Assembly: GCA_012719645.1 (NCBI GenBank)
Contig: JAAXZX010000116.1
Location: 1 to 64,000 of the forward strand
Reading direction: 5' to 3'
DNA length: 64,000 nt
Source: Clostridiaceae bacterium
GTDB taxonomy: Bacteria > Bacillota > Clostridia > DSM-8532
The notes beneath the pieces were generated by a model. It was given only the letters and a program-made list of their open reading frames with translations, did no database searches and had not been told where the DNA came from. Below, in pieces: positions 28,319 through 36,483 of the stretch (its first letter is position 1; each line of letters starts with the position of its first letter). Position numbers and translations under genes: made by a program.

Positions 28319-30597
28319 TGAACGCCCAGGGGGGTGTAGCGTTGAACAGGAAGAACAGGAAAACCGGGAAAAATCTTTTTGATTTTTTGAAAAACGTATC
28401 CTTCCAAAGGCTGATAGCGCTTGTGGTTACCTTTTTGGCGCTGGCGACCATGGTGGCTTACCAGGCTGCGCCGAAGAAGTACAAGCTTTCCGTGGGTGAT
28501 ATCAGCGAGTATGATATCAATGCGCCGAGAGATATCGAGAATAAGCTGAAAACCCTTGAGAACGCGGAACTTAAGGCGGATGAGGAGCTCGAACCTGTCA
28601 TAGTGCCCATCGAAGGGGCGAACGACAGCATTACAGCCAATACCTACGCTTATTTTGACGGGCTTGGGTCACTCTTTGACCAGGTGAAGAACAGCGAGCA
28701 GGGTAAGGATGATCCTGCGGCACTGATAAAAGAGTATGACAAAAGGAATTACTACGGCGTTCTTGCCCGGATCCCGCAGGACAAGCTGTTGGCCCTTATT
28801 GCCGATGACAGTGAGATAACGCATCTGAAGTCTGTGATTATAAACAGCGTTCTTCCGGGGATAAAGAGGAAGCAGCTGATGGAGGACGACCTGGAGTATG
28901 AAAAGGAAACCGCATTGGCGCAACTGAAACAGGTCTTCGAGGATGAAAGCATTATCCTGATCGCTGAAGACCTTCTGGGCAAGGTCATTGTTCCCAATAG
29001 CCGGATAGACGAGGAAGCAACCGAGGAACAGAGGAACGCTTTCATTGACAGCTATGTCAAGGAAAACCCGGTTATCATCTACAAGGATGAGCGCATAATC
29101 AGCAAGGATGACAAGGTGACCAAGGATAAGTTTGAGGTCCTGAAGGAACTCAACTACATAGACAGCGAGGGCAGGCCGGATTATCTGCTGTATGCAGCCG
29201 TATTCCTGCTCGTATTCGCCATGTTCTTCCTCACCATACTGTATCTTCGGAACTTCCATAAAAAGCTTTATTTTGACAAAAACGCGGTTATGCTGGTGGG
29301 GGTTTCGATCCTTATTACGAGCCTGTTTGCGATGTTATTCAAGGAGTTCATACCCGATTATGCACCCCTTATCATCCCCACACTGATAGCTCCTGTGCTT
29401 ACCGCCATTTTCCTGGGCATACAACCTGCCATTTCGGTCAACCTGCTGTTGACTTTCAGTTATGCGCTGATGCTGGGAGGAAATATCCAGTTCATATTCA
29501 TGTCGCTTATCAGCGGCGCCATTGCCCCGTATCTTACCGTCAATGCCACCCAGAGGAGAAAAATATCGCTGGCAGGCCTGATGCTGGGCGGAATCAACCT
29601 TGTGGTGGTAGTTCTTATGGGCATACTTGAGAAAAAGAGCGTAGAGAGCCTGCTCAATGAAGGCGGGCTTGCCTTTGTAAACGGCATCTTTTCCATAATC
29701 CTTGCCATAGGCATCCTGCCCTTCCTCGAAAGCGCATTCAATATAATAACCCCCATGAAGCTGCTGGAACTGGCCGACCCCAACCATCCGCTGCTGAAAA
29801 GGCTTCTCCTGGAAGCGGCCGGAACCTACCACCACAGCCTGATGGTGGGCAACCTGGCTGAAGTGGCTACCAGGGAAATCGGGGGCAACTCCCTGCTGTC
29901 GCGGGTAGGCGCATATTACCATGATATCGGTAAGCTCAAGCGCCCGCACTATTTCAAGGAAAACCAGATGGCCGAGAATCCCCATGACAACCTTGCCCCG
30001 AGCATGAGCTCCAGGATAATCACATCCCATACCAGGGACGGTGAGGAATTGGCCATAAAATACAAGCTGCCCAGGGTTATCCGCGATATGATCGTCCAGC
30101 ATCATGGTACGACTATCATGGTGTATTTCTATCACATGGCGACCCAGAACGGAAATACCGAGGAACTGAACGAGGACGATTTCAAGTACCAGGGACCATT
30201 GCCCGATACCAGGGAGGCGGCAGTGGTCATGCTGGCCGATTCGGTTGAAGCCGCTGTAAGATCCATACCCGACAAGACCAGGGAAAAGATTGAAGGCCTG
30301 GTCCGGAAAATAATTAAGGACAAGCTGGATGACGGTCAGCTGGACCGATGCGATCTTACACTGAAGGAACTGACTATTATTGCGCAGAGCTTCATACAGG
30401 TTTTGAGCGGTATATTCCACGAAAGGCCGGAATACCCTGAAGTCGAGAAGAAAAATGAGCTCCTGGAACTGGACAACAGTATATACAACCTCCCAAGGAC
30501 TTTAAAGAAGGAAGGTGCGCCGAACCCAAATGGCGGTAACAGTTTACAACCGGCAGAAAAAGCTCAGCCTCCCGCGGGAAACAATAAGCCTTCTTAA
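28318..30597 (+). CDS. PgpH/YqfF-type 7TM-HD protein, probable c-di-AMP phosphodiesterase
   Basis: About 759 residues. An N-terminal membrane helix (near 27-44) is followed by a large extracytoplasmic 7TMR-HDED domain (to about 280), seven closely spaced membrane helices (about 285-480), and a cytoplasmic HD domain with HHSLMVGNLAE, YYHDIGKLKRPHYF and MIVQHHG. Proteins of this design hydrolyse c-di-AMP, which controls osmolyte and wall homeostasis (family knowledge). The ATG at 28318 overlaps the phoH stop but has no good site. A TTG at 28342 preceded by AGGGGGGTG is a strong alternative, shortening the protein by eight residues. Confidence 0.94.
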   Translation: MNAQGGVALNRKNRKTGKNLFDFLKNVSFQRLIALVVTFLALATMVAYQAAPKKYKLSVGDISEYDINAPRDIENKLKTLENAELKADEELEPVIVPIEGANDSITANTYAYFDGLGSLFDQVKNSEQGKDDPAALIKEYDKRNYYGVLARIPQDKLLALIADDSEITHLKSVIINSVLPGIKRKQLMEDDLEYEKETALAQLKQVFEDESIILIAEDLLGKVIVPNSRIDEEATEEQRNAFIDSYVKENPVIIYKDERIISKDDKVTKDKFEVLKELNYIDSEGRPDYLLYAAVFLLVFAMFFLTILYLRNFHKKLYFDKNAVMLVGVSILITSLFAMLFKEFIPDYAPLIIPTLIAPVLTAIFLGIQPAISVNLLLTFSYALMLGGNIQFIFMSLISGAIAPYLTVNATQRRKISLAGLMLGGINLVVVVLMGILEKKSVESLLNEGGLAFVNGIFSIILAIGILPFLESAFNIITPMKLLELADPNHPLLKRLLLEAAGTYHHSLMVGNLAEVATREIGGNSLLSRVGAYYHDIGKLKRPHYFKENQMAENPHDNLAPSMSSRIITSHTRDGEELAIKYKLPRVIRDMIVQHHGTTIMVYFYHMATQNGNTEELNEDDFKYQGPLPDTREAAVVMLADSVEAAVRSIPDKTREKIEGLVRKIIKDKLDDGQLDRCDLTLKELTIIAQSFIQVLSGIFHERPEYPEVEKKNELLELDNSIYNLPRTLKKEGAPNPNGGNSLQPAEKAQPPAGNNKPS

Positions 30598-31054
30598 GAA
30601 GGGGGTCCTGCTCTGTGCCAGGCAGAATGGTTTCGCCCATCCCTTTGACGTTTTTGTCACACTGGTGGACAATGACCTGATAGCGCAGATGAACTCGGAA
30701 TACAGGAATAACCATGCTCCCACGGATGTTCTTTCTTTCCCGCTTATTGAGTACAACGATGGCGTGCCTGACATCCAGCCCGGAGATATAGACCCGGATA
30801 CCAACAGGGTCGCTCTGGGTGATATTTTCATATCGGTTGAGAAGGCGCGGGAACAGGCAGCAAGCTATGGCCATTCCTTTGAAAGGGAAATTGTTTTTCT
30901 GGCCGTCCATGGCATGCTCCATCTGCTGGGGTATGACCATGAAAAGCCCGATGAGGAGAAGGATATGATCCGGAGGCAGGAGAAGGTCCTTGGGGAACTG
31001 GGACTCACACGGCAGCCTGCTTCTTGTGAAAGCGGCGATATGGATGAAAAATAA
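30530..31054 (+). CDS. ybeY: YbeY, endoribonuclease / rRNA maturation factor
   Basis: 174 residues. A zinc-dependent RNase family involved in 16S rRNA 3' end processing and ribosome quality control. The key motif is HGMLHLLGYDHE (H-x3-H-x5-H) near residue 130, preceded by ALGDIFIS and the substrate-binding TDVLSFP. The start is ATG 30530 with GGAAGGTG 12 bases away; a GTG at 30515 is possible. It starts inside pgpH, overlapping by 68 bases, and its end overlaps dgkA by 11 bases. Confidence 0.95.
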   Translation: MAVTVYNRQKKLSLPRETISLLKKGVLLCARQNGFAHPFDVFVTLVDNDLIAQMNSEYRNNHAPTDVLSFPLIEYNDGVPDIQPGDIDPDTNRVALGDIFISVEKAREQAASYGHSFEREIVFLAVHGMLHLLGYDHEKPDEEKDMIRRQEKVLGELGLTRQPASCESGDMDEK

Positions 31055-31415
31055 AAAACTGTCGGACAGCTTCAGGAACGCCTTTACGGGGATTTCAGAA
31101 GCCTTTGCCCGTGAACGCAATATGCGGATTCATTTGGCTGCGGCCATTATCTGCGTCATACTTGGCCTCATCCTTCGCCTTGACGCGGTGAGATGGTCGA
31201 TCCTGTTTATTGCCATAGGCCTTGTGTTTGCAGCCGAACTGGTTAACACGGCGATTGAAAACCTTGTGGATATGATTACCAACGAGTACTCCCAAAAGGC
31301 AAAAGCCGTAAAGGACATCGCCGCGGGAGCCGTGCTTGTTGCCGCGGCCGTGGCTGTTATGCTGGGAGTCTTTGTTTTTCTTCCTCCGTTGCTGCGTCTT
31401 GCCGGCTTATTATGA
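31044..31415 (+). CDS. dgkA: DgkA, undecaprenol/diacylglycerol kinase
   Basis: A 123-residue trimeric-type membrane kinase with three membrane helices. In Gram-positives it phosphorylates undecaprenol to recycle the wall lipid carrier. Signatures are the acidic helix ERNMRIHLAAA, the active-site block AAELVNTAIENLVD and AKAVKDIAAGAVL. The ATG at 31044 gives the same length as the B. subtilis enzyme; the ribosome site is weak (AAAGCGG), which fits coupling to ybeY. The usual following genes cdd and era are not here; an M50 protease gene follows instead. Confidence 0.95.
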   Translation: MKNKKLSDSFRNAFTGISEAFARERNMRIHLAAAIICVILGLILRLDAVRWSILFIAIGLVFAAELVNTAIENLVDMITNEYSQKAKAVKDIAAGAVLVAAAVAVMLGVFVFLPPLLRLAGLL

Positions 31416-31435
31416 AATGAGGTGCTGATGACACT

Positions 31436-32116
31436 TTGAACCAGATATTGGAAAGACTCACTGATGTGATTTTAATGATTCCCATACTTCTCATCGCGCT
31501 CCCTTTTCATGAGTATGCCCATGCCTTTGTGGCATACAAAATGGGAGACCCTACTGCGAAGGACGCCGGACGCCTGACCCTGAACCCGCTCAAGCATCTG
31601 GATATTCTGGGAACACTGATGATGCTTGTGGCAAGGGTGGGATGGGCCAAACCCGTACCTGTCAACTCAGGGTATTTCAAAGACAGGCGGAAAGGCATGA
31701 TCCTCGTTGCCCTGGCAGGGCCCATATCCAACCTGCTGCTGGCTTTTGTTTTCATGTTTATTTGGGGTGCCATGATAAAGCTGGTGGTGGTTGAAATCAT
31801 CCCTGTCAGGAGCGAAACGATGGTTACTGTTATATCCTGGCTCCAGGTATTCTTCCAGGTGTCAGTCCTGGTCAATATCAGCCTTGCGGTTTTCAACATG
31901 ATCCCTGTTCCGCCCCTGGACGGCTCACGGCTCATATCCTCGTTTATTCCCGAGGAAAGTTATTACCGGTTTGCCCGGTATGAGCAGTTTATAGGCCTGG
32001 GTTTCTTGGCGCTGGTCATCTTTGCGCCCAACGCGCTGAGTTCTGTTATCCATTTTGTGGCCGATCCCATTTACAACAGCATGGTTACCGCAATATCCTT
32101 TATTTTTGGGTTATAA
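31436..32116 (+). CDS. M50 site-2 protease family protein
   Basis: 226-residue polytopic membrane metalloprotease of the short M50 (YwhC/YdjP-like) group. HEYAH in the first membrane segment region supplies two zinc ligands, and FNMIPVPPLDGSRL (about residue 155) supplies the conserved Asp of the NPDG-like motif. No PDZ domain is present. The substrate is unknown, and it is not SpoIVFB judged by length and lack of a CBS domain. The start is a TTG at 31436 with GAGGTG about 13 bases upstream; no in-frame ATG lies near the conserved N-terminus. Confidence 0.88.
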   Translation: MNQILERLTDVILMIPILLIALPFHEYAHAFVAYKMGDPTAKDAGRLTLNPLKHLDILGTLMMLVARVGWAKPVPVNSGYFKDRRKGMILVALAGPISNLLLAFVFMFIWGAMIKLVVVEIIPVRSETMVTVISWLQVFFQVSVLVNISLAVFNMIPVPPLDGSRLISSFIPEESYYRFARYEQFIGLGFLALVIFAPNALSSVIHFVADPIYNSMVTAISFIFGL

Positions 32117-32158
32117 CCCTGCTACATCGCGAACGCGGCAATCGCATAAATAGAAGTC

Positions 32159-32240
32159 AGAAGTTAGATGTTAGAGGTTAGATATTATTAGCCCGGCTTC
32201 GCAGGCATTCTTGCATTCCAACCCCCAACATCTAACTTCT
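32159..32240 (+). repeat. 7-nt tandem repeat block and 14-bp inverted repeat
   Basis: AGAAGTTAGATGTT (32159-32172) is perfectly inverted at 32227-32240, with 54 bases between. The left arm lies in three tandem copies of NGTTAGA (32163-32183). The loop contains GCCCGGCTTCGCAGGCATTC. RNA from either strand could fold into a long hairpin. No T-run follows the right arm. Origin unknown; similar TTAGA-type repeats are seen in intergenic DNA of other bacteria. Confidence 0.6.
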
Positions 32241-32270
32241 TGCCTCCAGAACCATTGATGTCTTTTATGG

Positions 32271-32386
32271 TACGTAGTTGCGTTATAAAGACGTGCTGTT
32301 CAGCCTCGACTGACTCCGCATGAGCATGTACAACTTCCTGCGACGAGGACTGAAGGAGAGCCTGAACAGCACGGCTGCAACACGTA
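32271..32386. other. Unexplained structured element upstream of trpS (possible small RNA or mobile remnant)
   Basis: Complementary arms pair as TACGT/ACGTA, GTTGC/GCAAC and a perfect 12-bp CGTGCTGTTCAG / CTGAACAGCACG (32292-32303 with 32362-32373), i.e. 22 bp in total with a bulged A and one asymmetric internal loop. The apical part has CCTCG/CGAGG (32304-32308, 32344-32348), and CTCC at 32314-32317 could pair with GGAG at 32355-32358. It lies upstream of the trpS promoter, so it is not a trpS leader. I do not recognise the family. A 53-codon open frame (ATG 32320 to TAA 32481) overlaps it but has no ribosome site. Confidence 0.5.
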
Positions 32387-32399
32387 ATAACTGGAGAAG

Positions 32400-32418
32400 C
32401 GCAGCAGAGATTGCTGCG
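32400..32418. other. Second hairpin beside the structured element
   Basis: CGCAGCA-GAGAT-TGCTGCG forms a 7-bp GC-rich stem with a 5-base loop, 13 bases after the larger element. No T-run follows. It may belong to the same RNA or element. Confidence 0.45.
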
Positions 32419-32459
32419 TTCCGCTTAGACGGGGCTTGCAATTACACCCTTCCAAACTG

Positions 32460-32489
32460 TTGGCTTTTGGGGCATTTTTAATATATAAT
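32460..32489 (+). promoter_or_regulatory. Candidate sigma-A promoter for trpS
   Basis: TTGGCT (32460-32465), 18 bp, perfect TATAAT (32484-32489). A start near 32496 gives an 80-base leader containing CCTGCC/GGCAGG complementarity but none of the conserved T-box sequence. Confidence 0.55.
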
Positions 32490-32576
32490 ATTATGAAAAC
32501 TTCCTGCCTCGGTGGAACAGCGCATGGCAGGCAGGTATAAACTGAAGAATGAGATTTGAAAGGTCTGGTGCAATCC

Positions 32577-33572
32577 ATGCAGAAAAAAGGCATTATACTC
32601 AGCGGAATGAGGCCGACGGGCGCAATGCATCTTGGCAACTATTTCGGAGCCCTTGAAAACTGGATCAGGCTCCAGGATGAATACCAGTGCTATTTCTTCG
32701 TGGCTGACTGGCATGCGTTGACCACAGGCTACGAAGATACATCTGACTATAAAGACAATATCAGCAATCTGCTGATTGACTGGCTAAGCGCCGGCCTTGA
32801 TCCGGAAAAGAGCGTGCTGTTCATCCAGTCCTCCATAAAGGAGCACGCGGAACTCCACCTGCTGCTGTCGATGAACCTGCCGCTGTCCTGGCTTTACCGC
32901 TGCCCAACATATAAAGACCAGCTAAATCAGCTCAAGGAGAAGAATATTACCACCTATGGCTTCCTGGGATATCCCTGCCTGATGGCCTCGGACATCCTGG
33001 CCTACAAGGCTGATTTCGTGCCCGTGGGCGAGGACCAGCTTCCCCACCTGGAGATTACCCGGGAGATTGCCAGGAGGTTCAACTTCCTTTACAACTGCCA
33101 GGTGTTCCCGGAACCCCAGCCGCTGCTTACAGAAGCCAAGGTGCTGCCTGGCCTGGACGGTCGTAAGATGAGCAAGAGCTACAACAACACCATAGCCATG
33201 TCGGACAGTCCTGATGTGGTGCAGAAAAAGGTCATGTCCATGATTACCGATCCTGCCAGGATACACAAGACCGACCCGGGCCATCCCGAGATCTGCGCGG
33301 TATTTGCCTACCACAAGCTCTTTACCGCGGAAGAGGCGCCGGAGATCGAATCATGCTGCAGAAAGGGCGAAATCGGATGTGTGGCGTGCAAGAAGAAACT
33401 TGCGCAGAATGTGGCGAAATTCATGGACCCCATCTGGGAAAGAAGGCAGGAATGGCTTAAGAAGCCTGATGATATCAGGGATATCATAAAAGAGGGCAAC
33501 GCCAGGGCCCGTGAAAAGGCGTCCGAAACCCTGTCCGATGTCAGGGAAGCCATGAAGATCGACTGGATATAA
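32577..33572 (+). CDS. trpS: TrpS, tryptophanyl-tRNA synthetase
   Basis: Class Ic aminoacyl-tRNA synthetase that charges tRNA-Trp. The 331 residues show the HIGH-equivalent MHLGNYFGAL (about residue 17), the tryptophan pocket FFVADWHAL, GYPCLMASDILAYKADFVPVGEDQ and the KMSKS loop (GRKMSKSYNN, about residue 200). The ATG at 32577 gives the standard N-terminus QKKGIILSGMRPTGAMHLG. A TTG at 32556 would add seven residues with no better site. It has its own promoter and starts the trpS-scpA-scpB-ytfI-ytfJ group. Confidence 0.97.
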   Translation: MQKKGIILSGMRPTGAMHLGNYFGALENWIRLQDEYQCYFFVADWHALTTGYEDTSDYKDNISNLLIDWLSAGLDPEKSVLFIQSSIKEHAELHLLLSMNLPLSWLYRCPTYKDQLNQLKEKNITTYGFLGYPCLMASDILAYKADFVPVGEDQLPHLEITREIARRFNFLYNCQVFPEPQPLLTEAKVLPGLDGRKMSKSYNNTIAMSDSPDVVQKKVMSMITDPARIHKTDPGHPEICAVFAYHKLFTAEEAPEIESCCRKGEIGCVACKKKLAQNVAKFMDPIWERRQEWLKKPDDIRDIIKEGNARAREKASETLSDVREAMKIDWI

Positions 33573-33602
33573 CCGTATCTTTCGGGAAGGGGACTTGAAG
33601 GG

Positions 33603-34397
33603 TTGAAAAGTGCGCTGACTGATGCCTGCACACTCAAGCTGAATAATTTTGAGGGACCCTTTGATCTGCTGTTCTTTCTCATAGAGAAGAACAAAATAGA
33701 TATCTATGACATACCCATTTTTGAGATTACCGAGCAGTACATGGAGTATCTTGCGGCCATGCAGGAACTGGACCTGGAGATAGCCAGCGAGTTCCTGGTT
33801 ATGGCCGCGACCCTGCTTCATATCAAGTCCTGCATGCTTCTGCCCAAGCATGACGAAAAAGATGCCGAAGAGCTTGATCCCAGGGAAGAACTGATCCTCA
33901 AGCTCGTGACATACAAGAAATACAAGGAATTCTCAGAGATCCTCAAGGACCGGGAAGCTGCCTGGTCGAAGGTGCATTACAAGCTCCCCGAGATTATTCC
34001 CGTTATCCAGCAGGAAGAGGAGCTTGAGGTATCGCCTGTCATCCTCCGCCAGTGCATGATGGAAGTCCTGAACCGCTCCAGGGAGAGAATGAGCAACGAC
34101 AGCAGGAAGATGCAGCGGATTCTTGACCAGGAAAGGGTTTCACTGAGAGCTAAGGTCCGGGAGATCCTCGGCATACTTGCAAAGGGTATAAAGTTCTGCT
34201 TTTCCAAGGTATTTTCGCCCCTTACCAGGAGCAGGATTGAGGTTGCCACAGGGTTTCTTGCCCTTCTTGAGGTTGTGAAAATGGGCCGCGCAAGCGTGGA
34301 TCAGCCGGTGGCCTTTGGAGATATATATGTCACGCCCGAGAAACCCAAAAAGAAACGGGAAAATCGTGAGACTGAGAAGGAAAGTGATTTGGCTTGA
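33603..34397 (+). CDS. scpA: ScpA, segregation and condensation protein A
   Basis: Kleisin subunit of the bacterial Smc-ScpAB condensin. The 264 residues have the N-terminal Smc-neck-binding region (NFEGPFDLLFFLIEKNKIDIYDI), a middle ScpB-binding linker and a C-terminal winged helix (VATGFLALLEVVKMG). A charged tail (KPKKKRENRETEKES) ends the protein. The start is a TTG at 33603 with a GGGAAGGGG site. It overlaps scpB by 4 bases. Confidence 0.96.
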   Translation: MKSALTDACTLKLNNFEGPFDLLFFLIEKNKIDIYDIPIFEITEQYMEYLAAMQELDLEIASEFLVMAATLLHIKSCMLLPKHDEKDAEELDPREELILKLVTYKKYKEFSEILKDREAAWSKVHYKLPEIIPVIQQEEELEVSPVILRQCMMEVLNRSRERMSNDSRKMQRILDQERVSLRAKVREILGILAKGIKFCFSKVFSPLTRSRIEVATGFLALLEVVKMGRASVDQPVAFGDIYVTPEKPKKKRENRETEKESDLA

Positions 34398-34945
34398 GTA
34401 TTTTGATGGACTGTGAAACTATCATCGAAGCTGTTTTGTTCGCGTCCGGCGATCCGGTGCCCCTTGAAAAGCTGGCGGAGATAATCGAAAAGGACAAAAA
34501 GACCACCAGGGGGATCCTGGCCAATATGCAGTATAAGTTTGAGCACTCGGCAAGGGGCATCATGCTGCGGGAACTGGACGGGTTATGGCAGCTTTGCACC
34601 AAGCCCGAGCTTGACATATATATCGCGAAGCTGGGTGCTTTAAGGAAAAAGCCCGGCCTGACCCAGGCAGCTTACGAAACTCTCGCCATTATAGCCTACA
34701 ACCAGCCCGTCACAAGGGCATACATAGAGCAGGTCCGGGGTGTGAACTCCGACAGCGTGATCATGACATTAATGGAGAGAAACCTTATAAGGGAGGCTGG
34801 AAGAGATGATGCTCCCGGAAGACCCAAGCTCTATGAAACGACCGATGAGTTCCTGAGGGTGTTCGGTTTCTCATCCCTCAGGGAACTACCGCCGCTGGAG
34901 ATGAATGAAATACCCGAAGCGGTTGAAACCCTGCCCACAGACTGA
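34394..34945 (+). CDS. scpB: ScpB, segregation and condensation protein B
   Basis: 183-residue winged-helix protein that dimerises and binds ScpA in condensin. Visible: an N-terminal CETIIEAVLFASGDPVPLEKLAE wing, KPGLTQAAYETLAIIAYNQPVTRA, the IRGVNSD-like VRGVNSDSVI and GRPKLYETTDEFLRVFG. The start is the TTG at 34394 overlapping the scpA stop, because GAAGGAAAGTG lies at normal distance; ATG 34406 is the alternative. Confidence 0.96.
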   Translation: MSILMDCETIIEAVLFASGDPVPLEKLAEIIEKDKKTTRGILANMQYKFEHSARGIMLRELDGLWQLCTKPELDIYIAKLGALRKKPGLTQAAYETLAIIAYNQPVTRAYIEQVRGVNSDSVIMTLMERNLIREAGRDDAPGRPKLYETTDEFLRVFGFSSLRELPPLEMNEIPEAVETLPTD

Positions 34946-35004
34946 CACGAATCAGATCAGGAATATTTTGTCATGAGCCGGAGAAGCTATATCAGGGTGA
35001 TGAT

Positions 35005-35580
35005 ATGCTTCTTGCGGCTTTTATAATATCCCTCCTTATCGCAGTCGCGCTTCTGCCGCTGACCTTTAATGCCTCGGCTGTCTTTGACGAATGCGGTTTC
35101 AGTCTGAATATCCGCGTCAGGCTTGCCCATATTATTACTCTGTTTGGCTGGGACTCCGGTGAGGAAGGCCTGGATTTCCTGCTCAAGAAACGCGCCCGTA
35201 AGGAGAAAAAGAAGAAAAGCCGTATAAACAAAATCATCGGAGGCATTTTTAACCCGAGATCGCTGCTGAATATAAAGGGCATGACCATCGCCAGGTTCGA
35301 GGTCCGGGGGGTCATCGCAACCTCAGACGCCGCAAGGACCGCCATGCTTTATGGTTCGCTGTGCGCTGTTTTATCTGCTGTTGCTCCATTCCTTAACCGC
35401 AGCAGGACGCAGGTTGACTTCTACCCTGATTTCGAGAGGGAAAAGCCTGATTTTCACATAAGCTGCATAATCAGGGTCAGGATTATCCATATTATATATC
35501 TGATAGCAAGTCTTTATGTGGCTAAGTATCTGAAAGGAAGGTGGCACAGCCTATGGAACCGCATCCCATTGAAGAACTGA
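35005..35580 (+). CDS. DUF2953 (YtfI-like) membrane protein
   Basis: 191 residues with an N-terminal hydrophobic segment (LLAAFIISLLIAVALLPL), a Lys/Arg-rich cytoplasmic-looking middle (KKRARKEKKKKSR), a second hydrophobic stretch (YGSLCAVLSAVAPFL) and a third near the end (RIIHIIYLIASLYV). This is the architecture of DUF2953/YtfI, always placed before ytfJ in spore formers; its role is unknown. AGGGTGA is about 5 bases before the ATG. Its end overlaps ytfJ by 28 bases. Confidence 0.88.
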   Translation: MLLAAFIISLLIAVALLPLTFNASAVFDECGFSLNIRVRLAHIITLFGWDSGEEGLDFLLKKRARKEKKKKSRINKIIGGIFNPRSLLNIKGMTIARFEVRGVIATSDAARTAMLYGSLCAVLSAVAPFLNRSRTQVDFYPDFEREKPDFHISCIIRVRIIHIIYLIASLYVAKYLKGRWHSLWNRIPLKN

Positions 35581-36017
35581 TGAAGACGGCCATGGAAAGC
35601 ATAAAGGAAATGGTTGATGTAAATACGATTGTAGGCGACGCGGTACAGACGGTGGACGGCACGGTGATCATTCCCGTATCGAGGGTATCCTTCGGGTTTG
35701 CCGCCGGTGGAGGCGAATACGCCAAGGGGGACAGCAGGAACCAGGAATCCAAGTTTCCGTTTGCCGGCGGAAGCGGCGCGGGAGTGTCGATCAATCCTGT
35801 TGCATTCATGGTTGTCGGACGCAATAATACCGTAAAAATGATACCCGCTTCATTTAATAATCCCATAGACAGGCTCCTGGAAACCATACCCAATGTTATC
35901 GAGCAAATCAAAAAATCGGTGACAGGAAAGGACCAGGGAAAGCCAAGCAAGAAAAAGGATAACGGAAAGGAGGGCGAAACAAAGGAGGAAGAAAGCAATG
36001 AGAAGCAGGAATCGTGA
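35553..36017 (+). CDS. ytfJ: YtfJ, sporulation protein of the GerW family
   Basis: 154 residues with the GerW/YtfJ core: HPIEELMKTAMESIKEMVDVNTIVGDAV, IPVSRVSFGFAAGGGEY, GSGAGVSINPVAFMVV. In B. subtilis it is a forespore protein involved in the response to nutrient germinants. The C-terminal ~30 residues are a Lys/Glu-rich tail, variable in the family. ATG 35553 is chosen for its AAAGGAAGGTGG site at 9 bases; GTG 35541 is inside that site. A terminator hairpin follows. Confidence 0.93.
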   Translation: MEPHPIEELMKTAMESIKEMVDVNTIVGDAVQTVDGTVIIPVSRVSFGFAAGGGEYAKGDSRNQESKFPFAGGSGAGVSINPVAFMVVGRNNTVKMIPASFNNPIDRLLETIPNVIEQIKKSVTGKDQGKPSKKKDNGKEGETKEEESNEKQES

Positions 36018-36045
36018 TTCCTGTCGGCCCACGAAAACGCAAATA

Positions 36046-36065
36046 AAGGGGGCTTTCGCCCCCTT
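36046..36065. terminator. Shared terminator hairpin between ytfJ and the SASP gene
   Basis: AAGGGGGC-TTTC-GCCCCCTT forms an 8-bp stem with a 4-base loop. On the minus strand it is followed by TTATTTG, a modest T-tract, so it suits termination of the SASP gene; on the plus strand the tail is weaker. Confidence 0.65.
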
Positions 36066-36108
36066 AATCTCTATGAATCACTTGTTATTTGCCCATTGTT
36101 CCAGTACC

Positions 36109-36303
36109 TTACTTAGCCTGGGTAGGGTACTGATTTCCGGTGTAGGACTGGAATACCTTCTTAACGATGTTTCCACCGATTCTTCCGGCGTCACGGCTGG
36201 TGATATCGCCGTTATAACCCTGCTTGAGGTTTATACCCAACTGGCCGGCAATCTCATACTTCATGTTGTCAAAAGCAGTTCTGCTTCGGCTGTTGCGTGC
36301 CAT
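36109..36303 (-). CDS. Alpha/beta-type small acid-soluble spore protein
   Basis: A 64-residue DNA-saturating spore protein that protects DNA in dormant spores and is degraded by Gpr at germination. The signatures are KYEIAGQLGI, the region around the Gpr cleavage site, and the C-terminal block GDITSRDAGRIGGNIVKKVF. AGGAGGTGAATTTCA precedes the ATG, a very strong site suited to massive expression. It lies between ytfJ (convergent) and the flagellar operon (divergent). I could not find a clean forespore-type promoter upstream. Confidence 0.96.
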   Translation of the reverse strand: MARNSRSRTAFDNMKYEIAGQLGINLKQGYNGDITSRDAGRIGGNIVKKVFQSYTGNQYPTQAK

Positions 36304-36417
36304 TGAAATTCACCTCCTCAATTCTTATTATTTCTTATCGCCCATGCATTATAAGTAGAAAGTTATGGTGAGGCCGCGGCGCCGTTCTTCCCGCTGTTTT
36401 TAAAAAATGTGCCTTCG

Positions 36418-36483
36418 TTGACAAATTGTTGGTCATATTGACAGAAGATTTATTGTTTTATTCGATATATTGTGATATATTGT
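36418..36483 (+). promoter_or_regulatory. AT-rich control region with two TTGACA hexamers and tandem 10-mers
   Basis: Perfect TTGACA occurs at 36418-36423 and again at 36438-36443. The 10-mer GATATATTGT is repeated exactly in tandem at 36464-36473 and 36474-36483, directly upstream of the candidate flgB promoter. No good -10 stands at standard distance from either TTGACA (nearest is TTCGAT at 17 bp). Likely a regulator-binding region for the fla/che operon. Confidence 0.45.

Noticed and set aside
29335-30420. 361-codon open frame on the minus strand
   Set aside because: Antisense to the pgpH membrane and HD regions; His/Gln-rich chance translation with no family likeness.
32271-32386. SRP RNA or 6S RNA
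   Set aside because: The conserved SRP apical loop motif is missing, and the element is too short and lacks the central bubble layout expected for 6S RNA.
32320-32481. 53-codon open frame upstream of trpS as a real gene
   Set aside because: No ribosome site, overlaps strong inverted repeats and ends at the trpS promoter; kept only as a rival reading of the structured element.
32490-32576. T-box leader for trpS
   Set aside because: The conserved T-box sequence and a specifier loop with a Trp codon are not visible; the leader is only about 80 bases.
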